DNA of 64,000 nt from Clavaria fumosa (taxonomy: Eukaryota; Basidiomycota; Agaricomycetes; Agaricales; Clavariaceae). A program made the translations under genes and the position numbers. Shown here piece by piece: positions 20,891 through 31,190 of this stretch (positions within the stretch are counted from its first letter, which is position 1; the number at the start of each line of letters is the position of its first letter). The notes under the pieces are model-generated. The model was not told the origin of the DNA. It did not search any database and saw only the letters and a program-made list of their open reading frames with translations. The stretch covers positions 2,418,001 through 2,482,000 of the forward strand of contig OX637804.1 in assembly GCA_951802425.1 (NCBI GenBank), read 5' to 3'.

Positions 20891-20998
20891 TGACCAATCA
20901 AAGCACTTGTTGCTGATGTAATAAGGTAGCGGTAAAGCAGCCACCCCAGCATCCGAAGATGCCTGGGGGGCTCAATTCACAGGTCACTTAAGGCAAAC
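20891..20998. repeat. 108-bp direct repeat, copy 2
   Basis: Second copy of the repeat at 20394-20510, adjoining the end of the X2 integrase. Read on the minus strand it starts near TTTGCCTTAAGTGACC and TGTGAATTGAGCC, a plausible LTR start for X2. Confidence 0.8.
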
Positions 20999-22060
20999 GG
21001 TAAAGGGCTATAGGAGATTAAAGTAGCTTGTGGCACGACAGGGGGAGTTCAAGGTCTATGGCAGGAGAAGGTTCAATGTCTATGGCACAAGGATAAGAAG
21101 GGGAAGTAATGTCACAATACAACAGTGAAGTCAACCATTTCACCAGATACTTCACCCCACATCCAACCTTTTTGACATCAAGGATGGCCTCAACATCATA
21201 CTCCAAGTGGTCATCATCAATTGTGGGAGGAGGGGGCAGAGGTAGGTTCTGAGAAGGGAAAGAGAGCAACATATGGGCATATGGGGTGAGCAGCACCTCA
21301 TTGAAAACCTGGTGTATCCACCATGCTTGGGGGAGCTTGAGCCAGTAGGCTGCTGGTCCAACCTTCTCTTCAATGATGAAGGGTCCTGCTTGCTTGTTGT
21401 CAAGTTTCTTGGAGGGCTGGTCCATTTTTAAGTTTCAGTGTCCAGCCAGACCAAGTCCCCCTTTGAATATTCACAACTCAGCCACTTTCCCTTATCATAG
21501 CTGGCCTTCATCACATCTGCTGCCTTCATCATCACTTCCCTGGCTGCTCTTTGGGATTCTGTGAGCTTGACCATCCATTCATCTGCCACAGGGTTCACCT
21601 CCAAGGGTGGCTGGATTCCACCATTCCATGGGTGCTAGCCATACTCTAGGTAGAAGGGTGTGAATCCAGTAGCAGAGTGCTCACAGTTGTTGAGTGCAAG
21701 CTCTGCAGTAGACAGCCATTCTGCCCAGTCATCCTGTTGATGGTCAACATAAGCCTGGAGATACACCTCAACCTCCTGGTTGACCCGTTCTGTCTGTCCA
21801 TCTGTCTGGGGGTGGAAGGCAGTACTTGGGTTTGCCTTTACCCCAATCATCCCATAAAACTCCCTCATGAACCTGGACACAAACTGGGTCCCTCAGTCAC
21901 TCACAACTTTCTGTGGGACTCCATGGTCATGGAAGACCTGGTCTCGAAGGATACAAGCAGTGCCAAGCCCAGTGAGGTCAAGACCGATTGCCTCAATGAG
22001 AGTCCGTTTTGTGGGCTTGTCCATGATGACAAGGATCGCATTGTGCCCATGTGAGAGGGG
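20999..22060 (-). pseudogene. gypsy element X2: integrase and chromodomain end
   Basis: On the minus strand the core begins just right of Z (see 32402) and continues here with SHGHNAILVIMDKPTKRT, HDHGVPQKVVSD, GVKANPSTAFHPQTDGQTER and DWAEWLSTAELALNN, the D,D,E region of a Ty3/gypsy integrase. After a damaged stretch near 21430-21630, MDQPSKKLDNKQAGPF, LPQAWWIHQVFNEVLL and a chromodomain-like YDVEAILDVKK...YLVKW follow. Stops are present. Z is inserted within the codons for GPFPLS at the start of the core. Confidence 0.85.
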
Positions 22061-22739
22061 TGTCACGACCCAACACACCCCACTACGAGCCGCCCGACGC
22101 ATCCGCACACACCACGACCACTCCCAACTGCTGTGCCAAATCGACAATCGGCAATGCCACGCGCAGGTCGAAATTCTGATGTACTCCGCATGCTTGCCGT
22201 TGTTTGGCTGACATCGGTAGACTTGGGAAACAAGTGGAGTCAGTTTAGGACTTGCAGGGTGGTCGCCAGACGAGTTAGCAAAGGTCCCTTGACGATATTA
22301 GATTTGGGGGTTTGGATACTGTGGCTGAAACATGTTTCTGGGCAATTCCTTAGTCTTTGTTCTATAACTTCTTCTTTGCAGATTTTCTTTTACACTATCC
22401 TATTTTAGATACTACTTACTATATAAACCCCAAGGCTGTAGTAGTTACTACAGCACACAACATAAACTCAATTACCCGCTTACATGCAAGGATCGCTGTC
22501 GAGAGCCGCCTTAAGTACTTGACTGGGCGTCGCATAGCGGCCACTCTCTCGTGCGGTCTCTGGGTCAAATCCCCTCCTTGTATCATTCCGCCATCTCCCA
22601 CCCTTTTCTGCCGCACCCACACCCCTTCCCGTCAGTGCGGCTTGCGTGCAGAATTCCCGTCCACCATCGGAATTATCACTACACCCCTCCTCGCCATTGT
22701 TTATACTTGTATTTGGGTGAAATTGACCTACTCTTGACA
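22061..22739 (+). repeat. 5' LTR of Z, 679 bp
   Basis: Starts TGTCACGACCCAACACACC and ends CTCTTGACA. It matches the two parts of the 3' LTR (30027-30133 and 31761-32401). Most differences are CG versus TG or CA. Confidence 0.92.
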
Positions 22740-22741
22740 GT

Positions 22742-24303
22742 ATGTCATATGCTCTGCCACAGACGCCCCAACCCAACCTGCCGAGGATGCACTTGAGGTC
22801 CCATCGGGACGAAACGGTGCCGCCTCAGGCCCCCTTGCTATCCATACACACCCGACTGACAACCTCACAAAGCCCTTCGGGTCCCCAGACCCCGGCCTCT
22901 GCGTCTGCTTCGTTGGGGAGGATGCTCAGGCCAGGTTTGGCTTCTTCGGGAGGCTCCAACCCTCTGGCCCCAGTACCCCCTTATCCTCCCGCTCCACCCA
23001 CAATGCCTCCAAGCCCTACTCTGCTACCACAACCCTCAGTCCCTGTTCATGGATCGAGATATACACTGACACCGGTACTACCCCCACTATCCCCACTTAC
23101 AACTAACTACTCCGGAGTGCTGCCAGCGCTCCCCTTCCCGATACCCGGTGTCATCCCACCACCCTCAGCACTTGGGTCACGATGTCCACTGCTGCCAACC
23201 CCAAACCTTCTGCCGCAGTTGCCGCCATGACTCTTCGAGATTCCGGGGATTCTGCAAGGAATTCTACCGGTGGTACCCCCCGCGGTGCCTGCCAGTCCGC
23301 CTCAGTACATCTACTACCCAGCACCTGGAGACGATGGCCCAAAACTTAAGGAGCCTGACGTCTTCATGGGTAAGGACCTGGCACGGCTAACAATGTTCAT
23401 CTCGCAGTGCATTACATGGTTTCTGGGGAAGCCGCGGAAATTTGCTACTGATCAGGATCATGTCCTATTCACCACGTCGTACCTCCAAGACCAAGCAAAC
23501 ACCTGGTGGATGCCTTACCTTGTCCAACAACCGCCCCCGTGATGTTGGACAACTGGGACAGCTTCACTGCAGAATTATTTTTGGTATTCGGAAACCCCCA
23601 TCTACACACGACCTCGAAGAGCACGCTGCGTAATTTGAAGATGCCCGACAATTCCTGCATCATGGAATACACCGTCGCCTTCAATTCGCACGTGCCCTAC
23701 ACCGGATACAACAATGCCACGCTTGCCAAGGCCTTTTACCAGGGGCTCGCCAACCACATCAAAGACCAGTTTCAATACACAAGTCAAGAGCAGGAGTTCA
23801 CTGGACTCCGCCAACAAGCTTTGGCCTTTGACGAGCGGTACTGGCAACGCAAGGAGGAATGAGGCCGCTTTGTGACGTCCATCCAATACGGAAAGTGACC
23901 TGGCGACTTGTCACATGGAAATTTGTCAAACCCGACAAAAGACCGCAATGCAAAACCCGCCAACAACCAATCTTCGAACCGCCCTGCACCTGCTCCAGCA
24001 ACCACCCCTGCCACGACACCCACTCTGGCCAGACCTGCCTCAACCCCTGTAGTGAAACCGAAGGAGAGTAAGACAGAGAAATCCGCTCCTCGCGGACCAC
24101 TCTCCACTGAGGAGAAAGAGTGCCACCGGGCTGCCGGACTTTGCTTGTACTGTGCAGGTCAAGGACATTTCTCGAATACATGCCCGTCAATCCCCACTAA
24201 CTGCAAGTCCGCCGCCCATGCTACCCTCACGTTTACCATGACCACAGCCAAGCCCTCGGCCAGTGATACGTCAGGAAACACCCCAGCACCTCAAGGCATG
24301 TAG
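22742..24303 (+). pseudogene. Z gag with zinc knuckle
   Basis: Reading crosses several frames: a Pro-rich start, then YPAPGDDGPKLKEPDVFMG, VLFTTSYLQDQANTWW, LDNWDSFTAELFLVFG and TLAKAFYQGLANHIKDQF, the conserved capsid region of fungal gypsy Gag. The nucleocapsid end has CLYCAGQGHFSNTC (CX2CX4HX4C). Stops at about 23540 and 23860 and a frameshift near 23270 break it. Confidence 0.85.
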
Positions 24304-24311
24304 GGAGATTC

Positions 24312-24746
24312 TTGAGTTGCAATACTGTTGTAGATACCAATGCCAATACTGATACCTGTACCTTGGACAAACTCCCCTTATATGCTGTTTTGTCATCTAT
24401 TTCTTCTGCTGCCTTTTTGATTTCCGTTGTCATTCCGCAAATTAGTAATTCCCCTGTACCTGTGCTTGTAGATTGCAGAGCTACCAAATGTTTTGTTTTG
24501 CCCGACTTTGCACCTTTGAAATTCCGTTCAACACTAACTTGCCCTATACAACTTAGGCTATTTGATGGGTCTGTCGCAGGACTGATCACCCAGATGACTG
24601 ACCAACAATTCCGCTTCGAGGACAACATGACGCATACCGAATGTTTCTATGTTACCCAACTCCATTCAGATGCAAAGGTTGTACTCGGACTGTTGTGGCT
24701 TCGGAAACACAACCTGGACATCGATTGGCCAACCCTCTCGATGTGA
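24312..24746 (+). pseudogene. Z retropepsin, active site lost
   Basis: The fold is recognisable from VVIPQISNSPVPVLVD to VVLGLLWLRKHNLDIDW. The active-site triad that should read D-[ST]-G reads D-C-R (LVDCRATKCFV), so this protease cannot be functional. Confidence 0.85.
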
Positions 24747-24908
24747 TTCCGCAACCCCGATACCCGACTGCTGACGATGAAGCCCTTGCCTGCCGTGGCC
24801 ACTGACGCAGCAAGGCCTGCGGGGTCTCACGACCCAACCACCGATGAACTCAGGGTCCTGAAGGAGCTTGCTCCCAAGGACTGGTCGACACTGAGCTGAG
24901 GACTACCC

Positions 24909-26570
24909 ATGGGGACCACTGGAAACTCACCGTCGGAGTCAAACCCCACTGCGCCCGATAGCAATTCCGCTACATCGGGAACTTCGAACTCCACTACATG
25001 GGACTGGGAAAACCCACCTGAGGAGCCTTTGTCACCTTTTTCTACCATTGTTGCTGCTGATAAAACTCCCCCCAACCTGAATTTACAGAGAACAGGGTCA
25101 CAGGAAAATCCTGCTGCCCTGTTGCCCAAGCCAGCACCCACCGACATTCGAATTTTGGACCCTGCCCGCTTTTCCAACCATCTAGTGGGTGAGGATATAG
25201 TTCTCCACACTGTTTATCACTTTTTCCCTGCACCCGAAGATTTGCTCCGAGCTATTGCCACACTGACCAATTCTGAACCCACAGAAGCAGGGGCGAATCT
25301 GCCACCACAATATGCGGACTTTATTGATGTCTTCTCCGAGGAAGAGGCCCGCACCCTTCCACCCCACCGAACTTATGACCATGCGATACAGCTCAAACTG
25401 GACACCAAAGCCCCTTGGGACCCGCTGTACAACATGTCCGAGCTGGAATTGAAGGTTTTACATGATTATATTGACGATATGCTCCAGAAGGGATTTATTC
25501 GTCCTTCTGAATCCCCCATGGGAGCCCCTGTCATATTCGCAAAAAAGAAAGATGGTTCGCTCCATCTTTGTGTTGACTACCATGGTTTAAACAGGGTCAC
25601 GATCAAAAACCGATACCCAATCCTGCTAATCAACAACATGCTTGACCACTTACGGGGTGTGCAGATCTACTCGAAAATCGACCTCCACGCTGGATACAAC
25701 AATATTCGCATCAAGGAGGGTGACGAGTGGAAAACCGCCTTCTGCACCCGATATGGCGCCTTTGAGTACTTGGTAATGCCATTTGGGCTAACCAACACTC
25801 CGGCAATGTTCCAGCGGTTCATGAGTGACATCTTCGCCAACATGGTCAACTCCTTTGTGGTTGTCTATCTCAATGATATTTTAATTTATTCCGACAACAC
25901 AACGGAGCATGAGGGTCATGTCTGCCACATTCTACAGCAGCTCTGTGACAATCAACTTCATGCAAACCCAACGAAATCGAGTTTCCACCTCGATTCCATG
26001 GAATATTTGGGTTTTATTGTTTCTCCTAGTGGAATTTCTATGGACTCTACAAAAATTGACGCCATCTTAACCTGGGCATCGCCTACTAATGTTAAAGAAA
26101 CACAGTCCTTCTTAGGTTTCACGAATTTCTACTAACGATTCATCCACGGCTACTTGAGAATAACCCGACCGCTCAATAACCTCATGCGGAAAGGGCTCCG
26201 CTTTGACTGGACGACGGATTGCCAAGCGGCATTCGACCGCTTGAAGTCAGCATTTACATCTGCTCCGGTCCTCGCACATTACAACCCAGAAAACCCAACT
26301 GTCGTGGAGATGGATGGGTTGGAATACACCATAGCGGCAATCCTTTCTCAAATTGACTCGACGACTAACCTTCTCCACCCAATAGCCTTCCACTCACGAT
26401 CCATGTCCCCTGCGGAATTAAACTACAACAATTATGACAAAGAACTCCTTGCCATCTATGAGGCCTTCCACCAATGGAGGCCCTATTTGGAGGGAGCTCG
26501 ACATTTGGTACTGGTGGTAACAGACCATAACAATTTGCAGTACTTTATGACCTCCAAACAACTTTCCTGA
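24909..26570 (+). pseudogene. Z reverse transcriptase and RNase H
   Basis: A 408-codon frame gives FIDVFSEEEARTLPPHR, GFIRPSESPMGAPVIFAKKK, YSKIDLHAGYNNIRI, FGLTNTPAMFQRFM and the polymerase box YLNDILIYS, where the second catalytic Asp pair has lost its first Asp (YLDD to YLND). A TAA after FLGFTNFY (26133-26135) separates it from the RNase H (26154-26570), which retains AELNYNNYDKELLAI and VTDHNNLQYF. A second stop at 26568 precedes the integrase. Confidence 0.9.
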
Positions 26571-26612
26571 CAGCAAGCCCACTGGTCGGAATTCCTCTCC
26601 AGCTTCGACTTT

Positions 26613-28247
26613 GTGATTAAATACTGTCTGGGTCACCTTGGGACTAAGCCTGACATGCTCACCTGCCACTCAGACGTTTACCCTAAAGGGGAAGATAGGG
26701 CTTACGCCCAAGCTAACCCACAAAATTTCCAACCTTTGTTTAACCCTAGACAGGTCCTCGCGGCAGTCACGATGGACTTGGCAGCAATGCACCACCAAAT
26801 CCGGAATGCACTCGCCCACGACTCTTACACCCAAGAACACCTCCAACGACTCGAAAACAATGTGGGAGTTAATTCTGATGAAGAGCCCTTCTCACTCTCC
26901 GATGACAAACTCCTACTCTGCAACAAGCGGATTTACGTCCCTGACCACGACAACCTCCGACTCGAAATCTTATGCACCTACCATGACCATAAGCTCATCG
27001 GACACCCAGGCATCTGCAAAACGATTCAGCAGATCCACCAGCACTACTTCTGGCCCAAAATCCGACAATTTGTTACGACCTACGTCCAATCGTGGGCCGA
27101 ATGCACACGGGCGAAGACAGTCCGACACAAGCCGTACAGATTAATGAAGTTTTTACCTATTCCACAGCACCTGTGGAGTTCCATTTCAATGGACTTCATT
27201 GAGGGATTACCACAGTCTCTCGATTTCTATTCAATTTTAGTTGTTGTGGACAGACTAACAAAATATGCGATCTTTGTAGAATGCTGCAAGACAGATGGTG
27301 CCATGGAATTGGCCACGCTGGTCTTAAAGCATATCTTCACCAAACACAGCGCACCCCACGACATAGTTTCCGACCAAGGGAAATTATTTGTTTCCAAATT
27401 CTGGTCTTCGTTATGTCATTTACTTGACATCAAAGTGAACCTCTTGACTGCCTACCACCCCGAGATGGATGGACAGACTGAACATGTCAACCAGATCCTC
27501 AAACAGTATATCCGCCTGTACGTTAACTACCAACAGGACGACTGGGTACCCCTTTTACTGCTTGCGGAATTTGCGTACAACAACACTCCGCACTCTGCAA
27601 CCCAAGTAACGCCCTTCTTTGCGAATAAAGGGTACCACTCCAGGTTTGAGATCGGGATCGACAATGTTAGCCCTTATGCAGCTCGACAACATGTGGACGA
27701 CCTCACTGCCCTTCATGACTACCTGAAGGAGCAGCTCCACATCACAATTGATCAATACACCCAGGCTATGGAGCACCGCCAAATTCCACCTCTGGATTTC
27801 CGTGTTGGCTCCAAGGTCTGGCTGGATGCGTGTAACATTAAAATGAAGTGCCCATCCAAAAAGCTCGACTCCAAGTATGTCAGACCACTCATGATTTCAC
27901 AGAAAATCTCCAACCATGCATACCGACTCGAACTACCCCTGGCCATGAAGGCATTACACAATGTCTTCCCAGTCAAATTACTCCAACTGCATGTCGAGAA
28001 CGAAATTCTGCACCACCAGCAGCCTCCTCCACCCCCAGTCAAAGTTGACGGCGAAGTCAAGCACAAGGTATCAGCCGTCCTGGACAGTCGTTTCCACTGC
28101 AAGAAACTTCAATATCTTGTGGAATGGGTTGGCTATGAGGGGACAATGGAACACCACACCTGGCAACCCACTGAGAACCTCGAGCACACCACGGAATATG
28201 TTCGGGATTTCCACCGGCGTTATCCGCACAAACCCCGCCCCGTTTAA
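26613..28247 (+). CDS. Z integrase with C-terminal chromodomain
   Basis: A 544-codon frame is open to the TAA at 28245. The zinc-binding region has HDHKLIGHPGICKT and FVTTYVQSWAEC, where the first Cys of the CxxC pair is Trp. The core has MDFIEGLP, DIVSDQGKLFVSKFW and MDGQTEHVNQ for the D,D,E triad. The chromodomain follows a proline run (KHKVSAVLDSRF...LQYLVEWVGY...TWQP), as in chromoviruses, where it guides integration to marked chromatin. Although the frame is long, it is cut off from RT by stops and the damaged zinc motif suggests loss of function. Confidence 0.88.
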   Translation: MIKYCLGHLGTKPDMLTCHSDVYPKGEDRAYAQANPQNFQPLFNPRQVLAAVTMDLAAMHHQIRNALAHDSYTQEHLQRLENNVGVNSDEEPFSLSDDKLLLCNKRIYVPDHDNLRLEILCTYHDHKLIGHPGICKTIQQIHQHYFWPKIRQFVTTYVQSWAECTRAKTVRHKPYRLMKFLPIPQHLWSSISMDFIEGLPQSLDFYSILVVVDRLTKYAIFVECCKTDGAMELATLVLKHIFTKHSAPHDIVSDQGKLFVSKFWSSLCHLLDIKVNLLTAYHPEMDGQTEHVNQILKQYIRLYVNYQQDDWVPLLLLAEFAYNNTPHSATQVTPFFANKGYHSRFEIGIDNVSPYAARQHVDDLTALHDYLKEQLHITIDQYTQAMEHRQIPPLDFRVGSKVWLDACNIKMKCPSKKLDSKYVRPLMISQKISNHAYRLELPLAMKALHNVFPVKLLQLHVENEILHHQQPPPPPVKVDGEVKHKVSAVLDSRFHCKKLQYLVEWVGYEGTMEHHTWQPTENLEHTTEYVRDFHRRYPHKPRPV

Positions 28248-28631
28248 CGGGCCTATGTATGCATTTTACTTCTCATACCCACTTACTTACATTCCTTTTT
28301 CCTATTTCTGATATGATACACCATACAAATAAATAAATAAATAAAAATAAAAATAAAAAAACTGTTAAAGACATCCTACAGAATATCTGCACGATTTCCA
28401 CACGCTCCGCTTTGTTACAAAACTTCGAAACTCAACTACTATTTCAAAAGAAACACCACTCCCACCTTTCGTACGCACTATCATTCATTTCCACTTCACC
28501 TTTCGTCTCTCTGTTTACTTTGTTTGATCTCACTCCTTGCAGTTTTCACCCTTTGTCACGCGAGACAAGTTATTTTTCTAAAAAAAAAATTATGTACATA
28601 CAAAAAAAAATTATATACAGTGGCCGATGGG

Positions 28632-28668
<37 letters not shown>

Positions 28669-28674
28669 AGAAAA
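28248..28674. other. Z spacer with simple repeats
   Basis: Between the integrase stop and the end of the antisense gene. Holds an (AAAT)n-like run at about 28327-28360 and a (GA)n microsatellite at about 28634-28664. A small frame over the GA run is spurious. Confidence 0.7.
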
Positions 28675-29899
28675 CTAGTCCAATGCATCGTACTCCCGCT
28701 TCATCTCCCCAAAGGCGTCGTTCAGCTGGGTGAACCCGCGCATGAGAGTCACACAGGCCGATTGCACCAATTGCAAGCTTTCGGTGAGGCGGAGATCGTC
28801 TGCCTCACTGGGGAAAAACCGCTGCTTCCGCCTCCACACCTCTCGTTGCTGCGGGGTCAGCGGGGCCGGCGGAATTACGACGACCAGCCGCCTCACCCGG
28901 CTCAGTCCCATGACAGGCGAGTTGCACCCGCTTTCGTCGTTGCCGCCCGCCCACATCCGTTTTCGGCCTCGCTTCAAGGACTTGCCACCTGCCGCGTTGC
29001 ACAATCGTTTTTGCTGCGCACATCGGTCGCACGATGTCTCCACGACCCCGGTACACCGCTTGCTTGCAAACACGCAGCGCTCGCAAACGGGGTCCCGCAG
29101 AACCAATACTTTATCCTGAAAAATATTATGTTAGAATTTTTTCCCTTTGCTAAGTTTACTTACCTTTCCATCCACCAATGTCCACCCACCCCGTCGTGTG
29201 CATGTCTCAAGAAAACCCAGGCAGGTGTAGCGGAACCCTTCCGTGTCCACCTCCTCGATTTCCGCATCGCCCATGCCATGCACCGTCGCGTCCTGCTGCC
29301 GCCGGATTTCCTCGCTCTGCCTACGCTCCCCTGGCGAGGGGTGCGAGCGGTCTCCGCCATCGTCATTGCCGCTCGCTCCGCCGCACCCGCATCCCATCGC
29401 ATCCCCGCCGTGTTTCTGCGCAACAACTCCGCCCCCAACGCCTTGAGCTTCGCACTTTCCTCTTCCTCCCTCCGTATCGCCTCCGCCTCTGCTTCCCGAC
29501 GGGCCTGTTCTACACTGACCGCCCACTCCGCAACCGCATTGTCAATCTTCTTGAGGTAATCGCAGACGTCGACGATCGCCTGCTCCGCTGCCTCAATTTG
29601 CCCCTCGGAGCTGACAACTTCTCCTTCTGCTGCGGCAAACGTCGTGTACCGCTTGCAACGGTCCTGCAGAATTACCGTCACATAGTTGGTAAAGGGGGGG
29701 GAACTGGACAACTCACCACTAGTTGTTGGGCGTTGACCACCCAGGCCCGCAGGTCCAGCACCTCCGGAGCTGCCTCGAGTGCCACCTGCTCGTTGGTTTG
29801 GGGTGGGAGGGAACGTTCTGTGTTCACTGCGTGTTGCCTTTGATATCTGTCCACCAACTCTCGGAGACTGGGGAGGAGAGGGTGAGTAGTGGGTGCCAT
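28675..29899 (-). pseudogene. antisense gene in Z: coiled-coil protein with Zn2Cys6-like cluster
   Basis: On the strand opposite to Z pol, exon 1 starts MAPTTHPLLPSLRELVDRYQ (ATG 29897-29899; in-frame ATG also at 29947). A GTGAGT donor and CTGCAG acceptor lead to DRCKRYTTFAAAEGE and a long helical region (IDNAVAEWAVSVEQARREAE). After a frameshift near 29.35 kb come EIEEVDTEGFRYTC and TRRGGWTLVDGK, a 48-bp intron (29116-29163, GTAAGT...TTTCAG), and VCERCVFASKRC then SCDRCAQQKRLC. The six cysteines are spaced CX2CX6CX7CX2CX6C, which fits the fungal Zn(II)2Cys6 cluster. Position between pol and the polypurine tract makes it part of Z. The role is unknown; DNA binding is an inference from spacing only. 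Confidence 0.65.
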
Positions 29900-30009
29900 G
29901 GTGCATGTAGGTGGAAAGGGACGCACGGCCTCATGCGGAAAGGGCACCGCCTCGACTCAACGGAGTCACGTGATCGGTCGCGCACAGACCTGCCTTGCAG
30001 GAGCTCGGC

Positions 30010-30026
30010 TCTTAGGGAGGAGGTAC
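30010..30026 (+). other. polypurine tract of Z
   Basis: TTAGGGAGGAGG lies directly before the TGTCAC start of the 3' LTR, where the plus-strand primer is expected. Confidence 0.6.
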
Positions 30027-30234
30027 TGTCACAACCCAACACACCCCACTACAAGCCGCCCAACGCATCTGCACACACCACGACCACTCCCAACGTAATT
30101 CCGCTGCCCGATGCATCCGCACACACCATGACCCACTATGGACCCAATAGCAGGTTGATATCACCATCAGGTCAGATGATTTAAGACTTTCACCCAAAAA
30201 ACAGGTGATGGGTGATTTTGGAATTAAGGGATAT

Positions 30235-31075
30235 TGAGCTGGAGGATATTGAGTGATACAACACACCCATCAATTTGAGTGATATTAAACTGGAGAATAT
30301 TGAGTGATACAATACACCCCTTGATTTGGGTGATATTAAACTGAAGGATATTGAGTGATACAAAACACCTTCAATTTGAGTGATATTAAGCTGGAGGAAA
30401 TTGAGTGATACAATACACCTCTCAATTTGAGTGATATTACAACACATCCATCAATTTGAGTGATATTAAACTGGAGAATATTGAGTGATACAATAGGCCC
30501 CTTAATTTGAGTGATATTAAGCTGGAGGATATTGAGTGATACAATACACCTCCTTGATTTGGGATTAAGCTGGAGGATATTGAGTGATACAATACACCCC
30601 CATGAATTTGAGTGATATTAAACTGGAGGATATTGAGTGATACAATACACCCACTATATTTGGGTGATATTAAGCTGGAGGATATTGAGTGATACAATAC
30701 ACACCCTTGATTTGAGTGATATTAAACTGAAGGATATTGAGTGATACAATAGGCCCCCTTAATTTGAGTCATATAAGCTGGAGGATATTGAGTGATACAA
30801 TACACCTCCTTGATTTGGGTGATATTAAGCTGGAGGATATTGAGTGATACAATACACCCCCATGAATTTGAGTGATATTAAACTGGAGGATATTGAGTGA
30901 TAAAATACACCCACTATATTTGGGTGATATTAAGCTGGAGGATATTGAGTGATACAATACACACCCTTGATTTGAGTGATATTAAACTGAAGGATATTGA
31001 GTGATACAATACACCCCATGAATATGAGTGATATTAAACTGGAGGATATTGAGTGATACATCACTCAATCTGAAT
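30235..31075. repeat. 52-bp tandem array, about 16 units, with higher-order order
   Basis: Each unit reads roughly GGAGGATATTGAGTGATACA, then a variable CACCC part, then TTTGAGTGATATTAAACT. I count 16 units, most 50-53 bp, one interrupted. Unit variants recur in the same order: units 6-10 (from about 30523) and units 11-15 (from about 30779) form a roughly 260-bp higher-order repeat. Minus-strand frames across it (repeating HSISSSLIS) are a product of the repeat. Confidence 0.9.
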
Positions 31076-31106
31076 GACATTAAGCCACAAAATCTTATTG
31101 TCTAGA

Positions 31107-31190
31107 TGGGGACTGTAGTGTAATGGGTAACATAGCAGTTGTGGGTTGAGTCCAATTCTTTGAGCACTTGAGTTCAACTCCCATTGAGTG
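31107..31190 (+). other. tRNA-like segment
   Basis: CTGTAGTGTAATGGGTAAC resembles a tRNA D-arm with the polymerase III A box, and TTGAGTTCAACTCCC about 50 bp later resembles the T-arm with the B box (GAGTTCAACTCC). The acceptor ends do not pair convincingly, so it is at best a tRNA-derived relic. Confidence 0.3.

Noticed and set aside
28627..29843. Plus-strand frames of 220-310 codons in the 3' part of Z
   Set aside because: They are antisense to the spliced cysteine-cluster gene, start in the GA microsatellite and show no motif.
30190..30957. Minus-strand frames repeating HSISSSLIS
   Set aside because: They are translations of the 52-bp tandem array, whose period is not a multiple of three, so the frames shift with unit length.
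30190..31075. CRISPR-like array of regularly spaced repeats
   Set aside because: The whole 52-bp unit is repeated, including the part between conserved blocks, and the host is a fungus. It is a tandem satellite.
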